NCBI GenBank assembly: GCA_031366605.1
Contig: JANLOO010000026.1
Location: forward strand, 1-23,467
Direction of reading: 5' to 3'
Source: CALMEC01 sp031366605
Lineage (GTDB): Bacteria; Actinomycetota; Thermoleophilia; Miltoncostaeales; Miltoncostaeaceae
DNA length: 23,467 bases
Part shown: positions 7,220 to 14,400 of the stretch, in pieces
How the letters are laid out: every line of letters starts with the position of its first letter
Position numbering within the stretch: position 1 is the first letter of the stretch
Translations under genes and position numbers: made by a program
Notes under the pieces: model-generated
What the model was told of the DNA's origin: nothing
Database searches by the model: none
Seen by the model: the letters and a program-made list of their open reading frames with translations, nothing else

Positions 7220-7881
7220 TCGTCGCCCGCTGCGAGGTGGTCTACGGCGGTCGGGTGACGTCCGTCTTGCCGATGGCGCTCCGTCTGATCATGGTCAAAG
7301 CGGACGGGTCGATCATGGTCCACTCTGACGCGGGGGGCTTCAAGCCGCAGAACTGGATGACGCCGCCGACGCGGATCGAGGAGCGCGACGGCGCCATCGT
7401 CGTGTCCAAGGGTTCGGGCACCAAGCGCGAGACTCTGGAGATCCGGATCGAGCAGGTCGTGTCGGACTCCGATCACGATCTGGGCGAAGCAGCGAGGCTC
7501 GAGAAGGACGGTGTCGAGCGCGACCTGCAGGAGGCGCTGGCGGCCGCGCCGGAGGTTCTGGGTGACGGAATCAAGTTGGTGCGCCGCGAGTACAGCACAC
7601 CGATCGGACCGGTCGACCTGCTCTGCACCGACGACCTGGGTTTCGTGGCGGTCGAGGTCAAGCGAGTCGTGACGATCGACGCGGTCGAGCAGTTGAGCCG
7701 ATACCTCGAATACATCCGAGCCGAGCCAGGCATGACGGAATGCCGGGGAATCGTGGTCGGCGAGTCGGTCAAACCCCAAGCGCGAACCTTGGCTCGCTCA
7801 CGCGGATTGGAATCCGCAACGATCAACCTGGCCGAACTCCGCGGTCTACGCGAACCCGAGTTGCGCCTCTTCGCATCCTGA
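7210..7881 (+). CDS. nucS: Mismatch-specific endonuclease EndoMS/NucS
   Basis: NucS cuts both strands at mismatches and provides MutS/MutL-independent mismatch repair in many actinobacteria and archaea. The 223-residue protein has the N-terminal DNA-binding domain beginning MRLIVARCEVVYGGRV and the C-terminal PD-(D/E)xK nuclease domain: D136 in GPVDLL and E149 with K151 in VAVEVKR, followed by the conserved AVEQLSRYLEYI helix. The frame extends upstream to 6961, but that part lies opposite the selenoprotein gene. ATG 7210 fits the family start and has GGAAG 8 nt ahead. It is divergent from the SelW-like gene and convergent with guaB. Confidence 0.95.
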   Translation: MRLIVARCEVVYGGRVTSVLPMALRLIMVKADGSIMVHSDAGGFKPQNWMTPPTRIEERDGAIVVSKGSGTKRETLEIRIEQVVSDSDHDLGEAARLEKDGVERDLQEALAAAPEVLGDGIKLVRREYSTPIGPVDLLCTDDLGFVAVEVKRVVTIDAVEQLSRYLEYIRAEPGMTECRGIVVGESVKPQARTLARSRGLESATINLAELRGLREPELRLFAS

Positions 7882-7901
7882 CGCCACTTCGCCGATGGCG
7901 T
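7881..7901. terminator. Hairpin at the nucS stop, possible terminator
   Basis: ACGCCA (7881-7886) and TGGCGT (7896-7901) are perfect arms around a 9-nt loop, starting on the last base of the nucS stop. TTTGCG follows directly and a run of six T occurs at 7915-7920, so termination efficiency is uncertain. Confidence 0.45.
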
Positions 7902-7925
7902 TTGCGAGTGTAAGTTTTTTGACTT

Positions 7926-7940
7926 TGGTGTCTGACACCA
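7926..7940. repeat. Extragenic palindrome TGGTGTC-T-GACACCA
   Basis: A perfect 7+1+7 palindrome in the gap between the convergent nucS and guaB genes. A near-identical GGTGTC-A-GACAC occurs at 17397-17408 upstream of selD, so it may belong to a dispersed short-palindrome family. Confidence 0.5.
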
Positions 7941-7991
7941 GATTTGCCGAAACCGGTTGTCGCGAAACGGATTACGGGGTGTCGGGAAGGG

Positions 7992-9455
7992 TCAGAACGA
8001 GACGTCGTGCGGGTGGCTCTCTTTGAGGCCCGCGGGAGTGATGCGGACGAAGCGGGCGCGCTCTTGCATCTGCGTGATCGTCGTGGCGTTTGAGTAGCTC
8101 ATCCCGGAGCGCAAACCTCCGACCAGTTCGGTCACGACGTCGCCTGCTTCGCCTCGCAGCGGCACGACCGCCTCCACGCCTTCGGGGACGATCGGCGAGA
8201 ACTCGGTTTGATCCTCGCGGGCGAGCGCCTCGCGTGCATCGCCGTCCATTGCGCGGCGTGCGGCAGCGGCCCCTGCACTCGCCATTCCCCGGAAGACCTT
8301 GACCCGGGTGCCGCCACGGTTGACGACCATGCCGGGGCTCTCATGGGTTCCCGCGAAGAGGTTGCCCACCATCACGGTGTCGCCACCTGCACCGATCGCC
8401 TTGGCGACGTCTCCGCCGGCCCGGATGCCACCGTCCGCGATGAGCGGAACGTCGTGACGTCGGCAGGGGCCTGCACACTCGGACACGGCCGTGAACTGTG
8501 GTACTCCGACTCCCGCAACGACACGGGTCGAACAGACGGATCCCGGCCCCACGCCGACCTTGATCGCATCGGCACCCGCCGCGATCAGATCCTCGGCGCC
8601 GGCCGCGGTGGCGACATTGCCCGCGATGATGTCGACATCGCCCACCCACTCGCGCACCTCGCCGATCGCGGCGAGCGCCTGCTCCATGTGACCGTGCGCG
8701 ATGTCGAGGACCAGGGCGTCCGCACCGGCGTCCACCAGCGCTTTTGCGCGCTCCAGATAGTCGCCGCGCACGCCGATCGCTGCGGCCACCACCAGCCGCC
8801 CGCGCTCGTCCTTTGTGGCGTCGGGGCGCTCCTTGAGCTGCATCAGATCGCGAAGGGTGATGAGCCCGACCAGGCGTCCGTCATCATCGACGAGGGGCAG
8901 CTTCTCGATACGCGCATCGCGCAGGATCAGCGCCGCCTCGTCCGCACCGACGCCGACAGGCGCCACGATCAGCCGATCGGCGGGTGTCATGACCTTCGCC
9001 ACACTGATCGCGGTGTCCTCACGCAGCAATGTGTCACGCCGCGTCAGGATGCCGATCGGACGGCGCTCTGCGTCGACGACAACGAGCCCGTTGACACCGT
9101 TCATGCGCATCTCGGCCATGGCGCGCTCAAGTGTCAGGTCGGACCCGATCGTGAACGGGTCGTCGATGACGAGTGCCTCGGCACGTTTGACGCGTGCGAC
9201 CTGCGCCACCTGCTCCTCGATCAAAAGGAAACGATGGACGACGCCGATGCCTCCGGCGCGCGCCATCGCGATCGCCATCGGTGCTTCGGTGACCGTATCC
9301 ATGTTGGCCGAGACGATCGGCGAAGCAATGCTGATACGCCGGGTAAACCGCGCGGTGGTGTCGACGTCGGCCCGAGATGCGATTGGGCTGCGCTGCGGGA
9401 CGAGGAGCACATCGTCATACGAGAGCGCGAGCGACAGCTCCAGATCGACCTTCAC
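7992..9455 (-). CDS. guaB: IMP dehydrogenase
   Basis: This enzyme oxidises inosine monophosphate to xanthosine monophosphate with NAD, the committed step of guanine nucleotide synthesis. The 487-residue protein shows the N-terminal SYDDVLLVPQ, two CBS regulatory domains at about 95-208 (containing VKRAEALVIDDPFTI and VAKVMTPAD), DIAHGH, and the catalytic-cysteine loop GVGPGSVCSTR with C308. GGIRAGGDVAKAIGAGGDTVM is the phosphate-binding region, and the C-terminal flap GLRSGMSY is present. The start is GTG at 9455 without a Shine-Dalgarno sequence; TATCCT lies 7 nt upstream, which suggests a leaderless mRNA. It is divergent from the lipoprotein gene, with closely packed promoters. Confidence 0.97.
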   Translation of the reverse strand: MKVDLELSLALSYDDVLLVPQRSPIASRADVDTTARFTRRISIASPIVSANMDTVTEAPMAIAMARAGGIGVVHRFLLIEEQVAQVARVKRAEALVIDDPFTIGSDLTLERAMAEMRMNGVNGLVVVDAERRPIGILTRRDTLLREDTAISVAKVMTPADRLIVAPVGVGADEAALILRDARIEKLPLVDDDGRLVGLITLRDLMQLKERPDATKDERGRLVVAAAIGVRGDYLERAKALVDAGADALVLDIAHGHMEQALAAIGEVREWVGDVDIIAGNVATAAGAEDLIAAGADAIKVGVGPGSVCSTRVVAGVGVPQFTAVSECAGPCRRHDVPLIADGGIRAGGDVAKAIGAGGDTVMVGNLFAGTHESPGMVVNRGGTRVKVFRGMASAGAAAARRAMDGDAREALAREDQTEFSPIVPEGVEAVVPLRGEAGDVVTELVGGLRSGMSYSNATTITQMQERARFVRITPAGLKESHPHDVSF

Positions 9456-9462
9456 GCGACCG

Positions 9463-9468
9463 AGGATA
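9463..9468 (-). promoter_or_regulatory. -10 element for guaB
   Basis: TATCCT on the minus strand, 7 nt before the guaB GTG. It lies next to the -35 of the divergent lipoprotein promoter, so the two promoters probably interfere or share control. Confidence 0.5.
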
Positions 9469-9469
9469 G

Positions 9470-9498
9470 CTGACGCGGCAGGCGCCGCCCGTTAGGGT
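9470..9498 (+). promoter_or_regulatory. Promoter of the lipoprotein gene
   Basis: CTGACG (9470-9475), a 17-nt spacer and TAGGGT (9493-9498) make a good housekeeping-type promoter. The predicted transcript begins at or beside the GTG at 9506, so the message would be leaderless. Confidence 0.55.
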
Positions 9499-9505
9499 GC
9501 GCGTC

Positions 9506-9976
9506 GTGCGCAGCATTGTCACATTGGCCCTGGTGATGTCGCTGGGGATACTGACGGGATGTGGCAACTCCACCGGACCGCCGACGACGAGCGCATCGGT
9601 CGGTGCATCGGTCGGTGCCGATCGCTACCTCGCTGACACCGCCGCTGCCGCTGACGCCGTCCGTGTCTTCGCGGCAGCGCTGGACACGAAGGGTGCGCCC
9701 GCGACCCCGGAACTCCTCAAGGGCTTGGTGCCGCAACTCGATCCGCCGCTTGCGCGGGCGAAGCTGGCCGGCCAGCGGTTGAGTGCCGAGGTTGTGGCAG
9801 ACCGCCGTCTCGAGGAACAACGCAGCCACAGCGCAGCGAGTTTCGCGACGACGGTAACGGCGATGGAGCGGGTGCGCGACGCTGCGGCGGCAGGCGACCC
9901 CGCGGCCGCGCGAACCGCATCCATCGAACTCACGCAGGCACTCACGGGCCTCAAGGGAGCGGTCCCCGCGCCGTAG
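9506..9976 (+). CDS. Small predicted lipoprotein, function unknown
   Basis: The N-terminus MRSIVTLALVMSLGILTGC is a lipoprotein signal peptide with a lipobox L-T-G-C, so the mature protein should be lipid-anchored outside the cytoplasmic membrane. A Ser/Thr/Gly linker follows (NSTGPPTTSASVGASVGA), then an alanine-rich helical domain of about 110 residues without cysteines. I do not recognise the family. The helical composition suggests a small bundle. GTG 9506 was chosen over in-frame GTG 9497 because TAGGGT ends 7 nt before it and overlaps the earlier codon. No partner gene is evident; guaB is divergent and the next gene is a regulator on the same strand. Confidence 0.75.
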   Translation: MRSIVTLALVMSLGILTGCGNSTGPPTTSASVGASVGADRYLADTAAAADAVRVFAAALDTKGAPATPELLKGLVPQLDPPLARAKLAGQRLSAEVVADRRLEEQRSHSAASFATTVTAMERVRDAAAAGDPAAARTASIELTQALTGLKGAVPAP

Positions 9977-10061
9977 GGCCGTCCCTCGGGCACGAGAAGT
10001 TCCTCCCCTCGGGGGTAATGCTCGCGTGGGGAAGTGCCGATGTCTTTGGCACGCCGAATGT

Positions 10062-10083
10062 TGTTCACCACACCAGGTGAACA
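10062..10083. promoter_or_regulatory. Dyad operator candidate at the LuxR-type gene
   Basis: TGTTCACC (10062-10069), 6 nt, GGTGAACA (10076-10083): a perfect 8+6+8 inverted repeat that ends immediately before the GTG start. It is placed to block transcription or translation, consistent with autoregulation. Confidence 0.55.
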
Positions 10084-10773
10084 GTGCACAAGGATGGTGC
10101 GAGTTTGTCCGACACGAACGTCCCGGTTCTCATCGCGAGCAGGTCGCCTGCCTTTGCCGAAGGACTCCGCGCGTTTCTCCGCGGGCTTCCGACGCAAGTC
10201 GCGGTCTGCCACACGGTGCACCAGGCACTGACGCTCATCGAGCGCGGTTCGCCGCACCTGCTGATCGTCGACTGGAACTTGGCTGATGCATCCGGCATGG
10301 AACTCGCGATGGAACTCGGTCGGCGTGGCGTGTCCGTTCCCGTGATCTTCTGCATCGAGCCGGGTCCGTTCCGCCCCGGCCACGAGGCACAGGCCGCAGC
10401 GCTCGGCGCGACGGGGTGTTTGCTGGTGACCGCGACACGCGAGGCCGTCGTGGACGCCGTTTCGGAGGCCATGAATCACGCATTCGAAACCGGCGCCGCA
10501 CGCAACATCGGCGAGCTGGTGGAGCGCACAAGTCCGCGGCGCGTCCTCTTGACGTCGCAAGAGCGCGTGGTGCTTCGCCTGATGCGCCAGCAACTGACCT
10601 ACAAAGAAATCGCCATGGAACTCGGCGTCTCATGGCACACCGTGCGCAGTCACGCGCAGTCGGTGCTTCGCAAGCTGGGCATTCACAGCCGACGTGATCT
10701 GGACACGTGGGACTCACGTCTGGGCGTCTCGGTCGAATCGCAGTTCTCCGACGAGCTGGAGGTGCTGGCATGA
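10084..10773 (+). CDS. NarL/LuxR-family regulator with degenerate receiver
   Basis: This 229-residue protein has an N-terminal receiver-like domain and a C-terminal LuxR helix-turn-helix (LTSQERVVLRLMRQQLTYKEIA, then VSWHTVRSHAQSVLRKLGI). It should bind DNA as a dimer. The receiver keeps the usual phospho-acceptor aspartate in LLIVDWNLAD. The acidic pair normally found after the first strand is replaced by I-A-S-R-S, and the lysine of the last strand is replaced (GCLLVTAT). Phosphorylation is therefore doubtful, and no histidine kinase is adjacent. The start is GTG 10084 with AGGTG close upstream; TTG 10105 is possible. It overlaps the next gene by ATGA, forming a two-gene operon. Confidence 0.87.
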   Translation: MHKDGASLSDTNVPVLIASRSPAFAEGLRAFLRGLPTQVAVCHTVHQALTLIERGSPHLLIVDWNLADASGMELAMELGRRGVSVPVIFCIEPGPFRPGHEAQAAALGATGCLLVTATREAVVDAVSEAMNHAFETGAARNIGELVERTSPRRVLLTSQERVVLRLMRQQLTYKEIAMELGVSWHTVRSHAQSVLRKLGIHSRRDLDTWDSRLGVSVESQFSDELEVLA

Positions 10774-11078
10774 GCCCACGCGTCGAAGCGCAACCCGTCG
10801 CCGAGGCCGAACTGGTCGCCGAAATCAAGCGTGCCGACCGGCCCAACTGGCGTCGTCGCGTGATCGCAGGTCCGGCTGGTCTTGCCCTGCTGCTGGCCGG
10901 CGGGGCGCTGCTGGTGCGTGTGGCGATCTACGCCGTGCAGACGCAGGGCGCGCTGGCGCATTCCGCGTTGTTCACCGCATCCGCGTGTGTGCTCTGTGGG
11001 GTCGCATTGATCCTCGTGACACTCCCCAAGATCGTCCCCGCCGAGCGCGGCGGGGACAACAGGCCCACGCCCGTCTGA
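10770..11078 (+). CDS. Two-helix membrane protein coupled to the LuxR-type regulator
   Basis: This 102-residue protein has a charged N-terminal cytosolic segment of about 32 residues, then two hydrophobic helices (around GPAGLALLLAGGALLVRVAIY and SALFTASACVLCGVALILV), and a short polar tail. I do not recognise a family. ATG 10770 overlaps the stop of the regulator (ATGA) and has GGAGG upstream, so the two are translationally coupled. The pairing suggests it senses membrane state or modulates the regulator, but that is inference. A strong hairpin follows at 11099-11136. Confidence 0.75.
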   Translation: MSPRVEAQPVAEAELVAEIKRADRPNWRRRVIAGPAGLALLLAGGALLVRVAIYAVQTQGALAHSALFTASACVLCGVALILVTLPKIVPAERGGDNRPTPV

Positions 11079-11098
11079 CGGGTGAGGGGGACCACAGG

Positions 11099-11136
11099 AG
11101 GTGGGCGGCCATCGGGAGGCTGGCCGTCCACCACCT
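11099..11136. terminator. Hairpin between convergent genes
   Basis: AGGTGGGCGGCC (11099-11110) pairs with GGCCGTCCACCACCT (11122-11136) with a small bulge. It lies between the membrane protein gene (+) and the Crp/Fnr gene (-) and probably acts in both directions. No T-run follows. Confidence 0.5.
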
Positions 11137-11147
11137 GAGGAGACGGA

Positions 11148-11921
11148 CTACCTCGCGGCGCTGACCGCGGCGTCCGCGATCGAGGCCTCGCGCGCATGAA
11201 CCACGTGCCACGGGATCATGATCTGGCGGCCGTCCAGAACGACATCGCCCTGGGTCTTCAACCGGCCGAACGCCGTCGTGACGGCCTCGCGCGACGCACC
11301 GACGAGTGACGCCCACTGTGCGTGGGTCAGATCCAGTCGCAACTTGATGCCGTCACGGCCGGTGATCCCAAAACGCTCAGCCAGTTGGTGCAGGCGTGCC
11401 CGGAGACGATCCTCGACGCGCATTTCGCTGACCATCGCGATGGTCGCCGACAAGGCACAGCAGCGCTCCGAGAGGAGTGCGGCGAGGTTGCGACCCAGTT
11501 TGGAGTACCGCGTGCACAACGCTTCGACCGCATATGCGGGCAGCGGTGAGATCGCGGCGGACTCGAGCGCGGCCAGATGCGGCGGGGCACTGCCGCCGAG
11601 CGTCGACCAGATCGATCCCGGCTCGAGGATGGCAACCATGACCTCGTGATCGGCACCGAGCCGCTCGTAGAGCGCAAGGCGACCCTCGCGCACCACGAAG
11701 AGGTGGTCGCGACGCTCGAGCGCGGCCGGAGTCTCAGCGCCTTGGGGCCAGCGGACCATCCCGAGACGCCCCTCGAGGATCTCCAGATCACGCTCCGGGA
11801 GCCCGGCGAACAGCTCCATCTTCGTCAGGTGCAGGCGGTCCGGCGAATCGGCGAGGCGAAGAGTGACCGTGCCGTTCGTAGCTGAGGTCCGTGTGCGTTT
11901 CAGAGTGATTGCAGGAGGCAT
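11148..11921 (-). CDS. Crp/Fnr-family transcriptional regulator
   Basis: This 257-residue protein has a cyclic-nucleotide-binding-like sensor domain (KMELFAGLPERDLEIL to about residue 140, including HLFVVREGRLALYE and LEPGSIWSTLGG) and a C-terminal winged helix with LTHAQWASLVGASREAVTTA as recognition helix. The arginine/glutamate pattern of true cAMP-binding sites is not evident, and no Fnr-type cysteine cluster is seen, so the ligand is unknown. The C-terminal extension after the HTH is short. ATG 11921 has no Shine-Dalgarno sequence. An internal ATG at 11819, just before ELFAGL, is also possible but removes a 34-residue head that has no counterpart in Crp. Confidence 0.88.
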   Translation of the reverse strand: MPPAITLKRTRTSATNGTVTLRLADSPDRLHLTKMELFAGLPERDLEILEGRLGMVRWPQGAETPAALERRDHLFVVREGRLALYERLGADHEVMVAILEPGSIWSTLGGSAPPHLAALESAAISPLPAYAVEALCTRYSKLGRNLAALLSERCCALSATIAMVSEMRVEDRLRARLHQLAERFGITGRDGIKLRLDLTHAQWASLVGASREAVTTAFGRLKTQGDVVLDGRQIMIPWHVVHAREASIADAAVSAAR

Positions 11922-12011
11922 GCGAAGCAGACTGGCACCCGATTGTTAGTGCCGCGTGAAGGCGATGGGGGTTTTTCGGGTCTTTTCGACGGTTCTTTCG
12001 GCGTCTGCGAA

Positions 12012-12017
12012 TAGACT
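12012..12017 (+). promoter_or_regulatory. -10 element for the DtxR-type gene
   Basis: TAGACT lies 6 nt before the ATG at 12024, and there is no Shine-Dalgarno sequence. This fits a leaderless transcript. No convincing -35 was found. Confidence 0.45.
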
Positions 12018-12023
12018 CGGTCC

Positions 12024-12713
12024 ATGAGCGGTGAGGATCAGCGGTCCCGGCCGAGCCCTGCCGTGCAGGACTACCTCAAGTCCATTTACCGGGTTCAGGA
12101 GGACACCGGGCGGTCCGCGGTGGCGACGTCGGAGGTGGCCGAGGCATTGGCGGTGACCGCGCCGTCCGCGAGCGCGATGCTCAAGAAGATGGGGCAGCTC
12201 GGGTACGTCGCCCCGGCGGGTCGGCGCGGCGCGGTCCAGTTGACCCCGTCCGGCCGTGCGGCGGCGCTCGAGGTGATTCGCCACCACCGGCTGCTCGAGA
12301 CGTACCTGGTCACGCGTCTGGGAGTCCCTTGGGACCAGGTACATCACGAGGCCGAGATCCTGGAACACCATCTGTCCGAAGAGCTTGAAGCGCGCATCGC
12401 GGAGGCGTTGGGTCATCCCGAGCGCGACCCGCATGGCGATCCGATCCCCACGTTGGGTGGTGATGTGCCCGAGGCTGCGACGGACCTTCTGTCGGAGCTT
12501 CCCGAAGGCGACAAGGCGACCGTCAGTCGGGTCGGGGACCAGGACCCGGCGCTGCTCCGATTCCTCGGAGAGCGAGGGCTTGTGCCGGATGTGGCGGTCG
12601 AGATGATCGGACGCGGAGCGTTCGGCGGGCCATTGCGTGTGCGGATCGGCGGGGAGGAGGTCGTCGAAATCCCGCCCGAGGCCGCACGCGCGGTCCGCAT
12701 CACCCCCGCGTGA
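12024..12713 (+). CDS. DtxR/MntR-family metal-dependent repressor
   Basis: This 229-residue protein has the three-part DtxR layout: an N-terminal winged helix (VATSEVAEALAVTAPSASAM), a dimerisation and metal-binding domain (HHRLLETYLVTRLG, then VHHEAEILEHHLS), and a C-terminal FeoA/SH3-like domain from about residue 150. The motif HGDPIP is conserved. Where DtxR has its metal-ligand cysteine (EACxxEH), this protein has glutamate (EAEILEH), as in manganese-sensing MntR. A manganese preference is therefore plausible but not proven. It is convergent with arsC, with only 15 nt between the stops. No metal transporter is next to it. Confidence 0.9.
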   Translation: MSGEDQRSRPSPAVQDYLKSIYRVQEDTGRSAVATSEVAEALAVTAPSASAMLKKMGQLGYVAPAGRRGAVQLTPSGRAAALEVIRHHRLLETYLVTRLGVPWDQVHHEAEILEHHLSEELEARIAEALGHPERDPHGDPIPTLGGDVPEAATDLLSELPEGDKATVSRVGDQDPALLRFLGERGLVPDVAVEMIGRGAFGGPLRVRIGGEEVVEIPPEAARAVRITPA

Positions 12714-12728
12714 GTGGTCCCACGTACA

Positions 12729-13130
12729 TCAGTCGGCGTCGCTGCCTGATGTCGCTGCGAGTTCGTCGATGAGCTGTCGGATCTGGTCGCGGATCCCGCG
12801 CACCGCGTCGACGCCTTGGCCGTGGGGGTCGCTCAGCTCCCAGTCCAGATAGCGCTTGCCCGGGATGTAGGGGCAGGCGTCCCCGCAGCCCATGGTCACG
12901 ACGATGTCGGCCCACTCCGCATCTTCGACGGTCAGGCCGCGGGGCACGCGGTCGGCCAGGTCCATGCCGACTTCGCGCATCACCGCGACGACCTCGGGGT
13001 GGACGTGTGCGGCCGGCGCCGATCCCGCAGAGCGAGCGGGTCCGCCGACCATCTCCCAAAACGCCTGTGCCATCTGGGACCGACCCGCGTTCTGGACACA
13101 GACAAAGAGTGCCCGTGGCTGTTGGCTCAT
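12729..13130 (-). CDS. arsC: Arsenate reductase, low-molecular-weight phosphatase type
   Basis: This 133-residue protein reduces arsenate to arsenite using the protein tyrosine phosphatase fold. The P-loop C11-V-Q-N-A-G-R17-S is at the N-terminus, further cysteines are C82 and C86 in MGCGDACPYIPG, and the DPHGQG segment carries the conserved D-P. The presence of CGDACP is typical of the actinobacterial and Staphylococcus-type enzymes that recycle through thioredoxin or mycothiol. The longer frame to 13592 lies inside the aquaporin gene and was rejected. ATG 13130 overlaps the aquaporin stop as ATGA with GGAGG upstream. The product arsenite may leave through the neighbouring channel. Confidence 0.93.
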   Translation of the reverse strand: MSQQPRALFVCVQNAGRSQMAQAFWEMVGGPARSAGSAPAAHVHPEVVAVMREVGMDLADRVPRGLTVEDAEWADIVVTMGCGDACPYIPGKRYLDWELSDPHGQGVDAVRGIRDQIRQLIDELAATSGSDAD

Positions 13131-13918
13131 GTTTGGTCCGCCTCCGTTCGATTGTTGCCGGCCGTGAGGATTGCGAAGAGGCCGACGGCGATCGCGGCTC
13201 CGAGGAGCGGGGCCGTCAGGTAGATCCAGAGCCCCGTGGTCGGGCCGCCGGCAAGTGCCGGCGCAAGGGTTCGGGCGGGGTTCATGGACGCACCGCTGAC
13301 AGGTCCTCCGACCAGCGCGTCCAGCGCGACCGTGGCGCCCACCACGAGCGCGGCGGGTTGGCCTGCGGCGCGGGGGTCGGTCGCGACGGCAAGGACGACG
13401 CTGACCAGGAGGGCGGTCAAGATGCATTCCCACACGAAGGACTGGCCGGAGCCACCGGACGGGACGCTCGCTCCCAGATTGCCGATGCGACCCAGGGATG
13501 CGCGCAGCGTCAGCGCGGCAGCGGTGCCACCTGCGATCTGGGCGACGACGTATAGCGCGACCAGGTGCAGTGGGAACACGCGACGCGCCCACAATGCGGC
13601 GGTCACCGCGGGGTTGAAGTGTGCGCCCGAGACATGCCCCACCGCGGCGATCATCACGGTGACCGCAAGTCCGAATGCGACGGCGATCCCCAGGGTACCG
13701 AGCCCGCCCGTGCGCGCGTCGACCATGATGGCCCCACAGCCCAGGAATACCAGCACGAACGTGCCGACCGCCTCGGCCAGGAGCAGACGACCGAGCGTCG
13801 CCATGGGGGTGGCCATGAACCGCGCGGGCGAAGCGGTCGGCGAGGTCGTCGGGTCATCGGTGGGCACGCGGGCGTCCTGTCGAGGGTCGTGGGAGAGGTC
13901 ACGACGTAATGTAAACAT
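13127..13918 (-). CDS. Aquaglyceroporin of the arsenic locus
   Basis: This MIP-family channel has six hydrophobic helices and both hallmark motifs, NPA in SGAHFNPAVTAALW and NPA in SGASMNPARTLAPAL. Aquaglyceroporins in ars operons (AqpS type) let arsenite flow out after ArsC makes it from arsenate. It is translationally coupled to arsC and divergent from arsR, which supports this role. No ArsB or Acr3 pump is present, so the channel probably replaces it. The start is uncertain: ATG 13918 gives 263 residues and lies just outside the operator; ATG 13816 or 13804 would remove a polar head. The longest frame (13978) would cover the operator and was rejected. Confidence 0.9.
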   Translation of the reverse strand: MFTLRRDLSHDPRQDARVPTDDPTTSPTASPARFMATPMATLGRLLLAEAVGTFVLVFLGCGAIMVDARTGGLGTLGIAVAFGLAVTVMIAAVGHVSGAHFNPAVTAALWARRVFPLHLVALYVVAQIAGGTAAALTLRASLGRIGNLGASVPSGGSGQSFVWECILTALLVSVVLAVATDPRAAGQPAALVVGATVALDALVGGPVSGASMNPARTLAPALAGGPTTGLWIYLTAPLLGAAIAVGLFAILTAGNNRTEADQT

Positions 13919-13946
13919 TGACGTACGTGCGTTCAATCGATAAACA
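13918..13946 (+). promoter_or_regulatory. arsR promoter
   Basis: TTGACG (13918-13923), 17 nt, TAAACA (13941-13946), then 7 nt to the arsR ATG at 13954. The -10 lies inside the operator dyad at 13933-13954. No Shine-Dalgarno sequence is present, so the message is probably leaderless. Confidence 0.5.
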
Positions 13947-13954
13947 TAGATTGA
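13933..13954. promoter_or_regulatory. ArsR operator candidate
   Basis: TCAATC, 10 nt, GATTGA: a perfect 6-bp dyad in the divergent arsR-aquaporin region. It overlaps the arsR -10 and is AT-rich, as ArsR-type operators usually are. A second palindrome, AATGTAAACATT, sits at 13908-13919. Confidence 0.6.
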
Positions 13955-14328
13955 TGAGTACCGATCTGGAGTTGTCACCCAAACAGAAACGACCCGCGGG
14001 GCAGCCGTGTTGCGAGCCGGTCGTCTACCCCGATGTCGAGCGCCGACAGGCCGAGCGAATGGCGGCGGTCGCCAAGGCGCTGGGCGACCCCATCCGGGTG
14101 CAGTTGGTCGATGTTTTGCGCAAGCACGCGGGCAAAGTGTGCGTGTGCGAGCTGACGCCGCTGTTCGACGTGGGGCAACCGACGGTCTCGCACCACCTCA
14201 AGGTCCTGCGGAACGCCGGAATCGTCGACAGTGAGCGTCAGGGCCTGTGGGCCTACTACTACGTGGTGGCCGGGGCCATCGAAGAGCTTTCGGTCTGGCT
14301 CGGCGATGCGTCCTGGGGGCGTGTCTGA
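13954..14328 (+). CDS. arsR: ArsR-family arsenic-responsive repressor
   Basis: This 124-residue winged-helix repressor has the HTH region FDVGQPTVSHHLKVLRNAGI and the wing that follows (QGLWAYYYV). The CVC motif in KVCVCELTPLF (C63, C65) matches the metalloid site of classic ArsR proteins, and the extra C19-C20 pair near the N-terminus could add a third ligand. Arsenite binding should release it from DNA and induce the divergent aquaporin-arsC operon. ATG 13954 was preferred to the upstream GTG at 13918 because the extension would run across the operator dyad, and the -10 spacing fits a leaderless start here. Confidence 0.93.
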   Translation: MSTDLELSPKQKRPAGQPCCEPVVYPDVERRQAERMAAVAKALGDPIRVQLVDVLRKHAGKVCVCELTPLFDVGQPTVSHHLKVLRNAGIVDSERQGLWAYYYVVAGAIEELSVWLGDASWGRV

Positions 14329-14373
14329 TCGAACAAATGCAACCGGAACACTGGCCCGGGGTCGCGGTGCGAT

Positions 14374-14398
14374 GCCTGCCGTCCGGAGGTCGGGAGGC
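14374..14398. terminator. Weak hairpin between convergent genes
   Basis: GCCT-G-CCG and CGG-G-AGGC form an interrupted 7-bp stem around a 9-nt loop, between arsR (+) and the CxxC-pair gene (-). No T-run is present. Confidence 0.3.
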
Positions 14399-14400
14399 TC

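Noticed and set aside
8208..9473. 421-codon open frame opposite guaB
   Set aside because: Antisense shadow of IMP dehydrogenase; His/Arg/Asp-rich, no family.
13131..13592. Upstream extension of the arsC frame
   Set aside because: It lies inside the aquaporin gene on the same strand in another frame and is Arg/Pro-rich.
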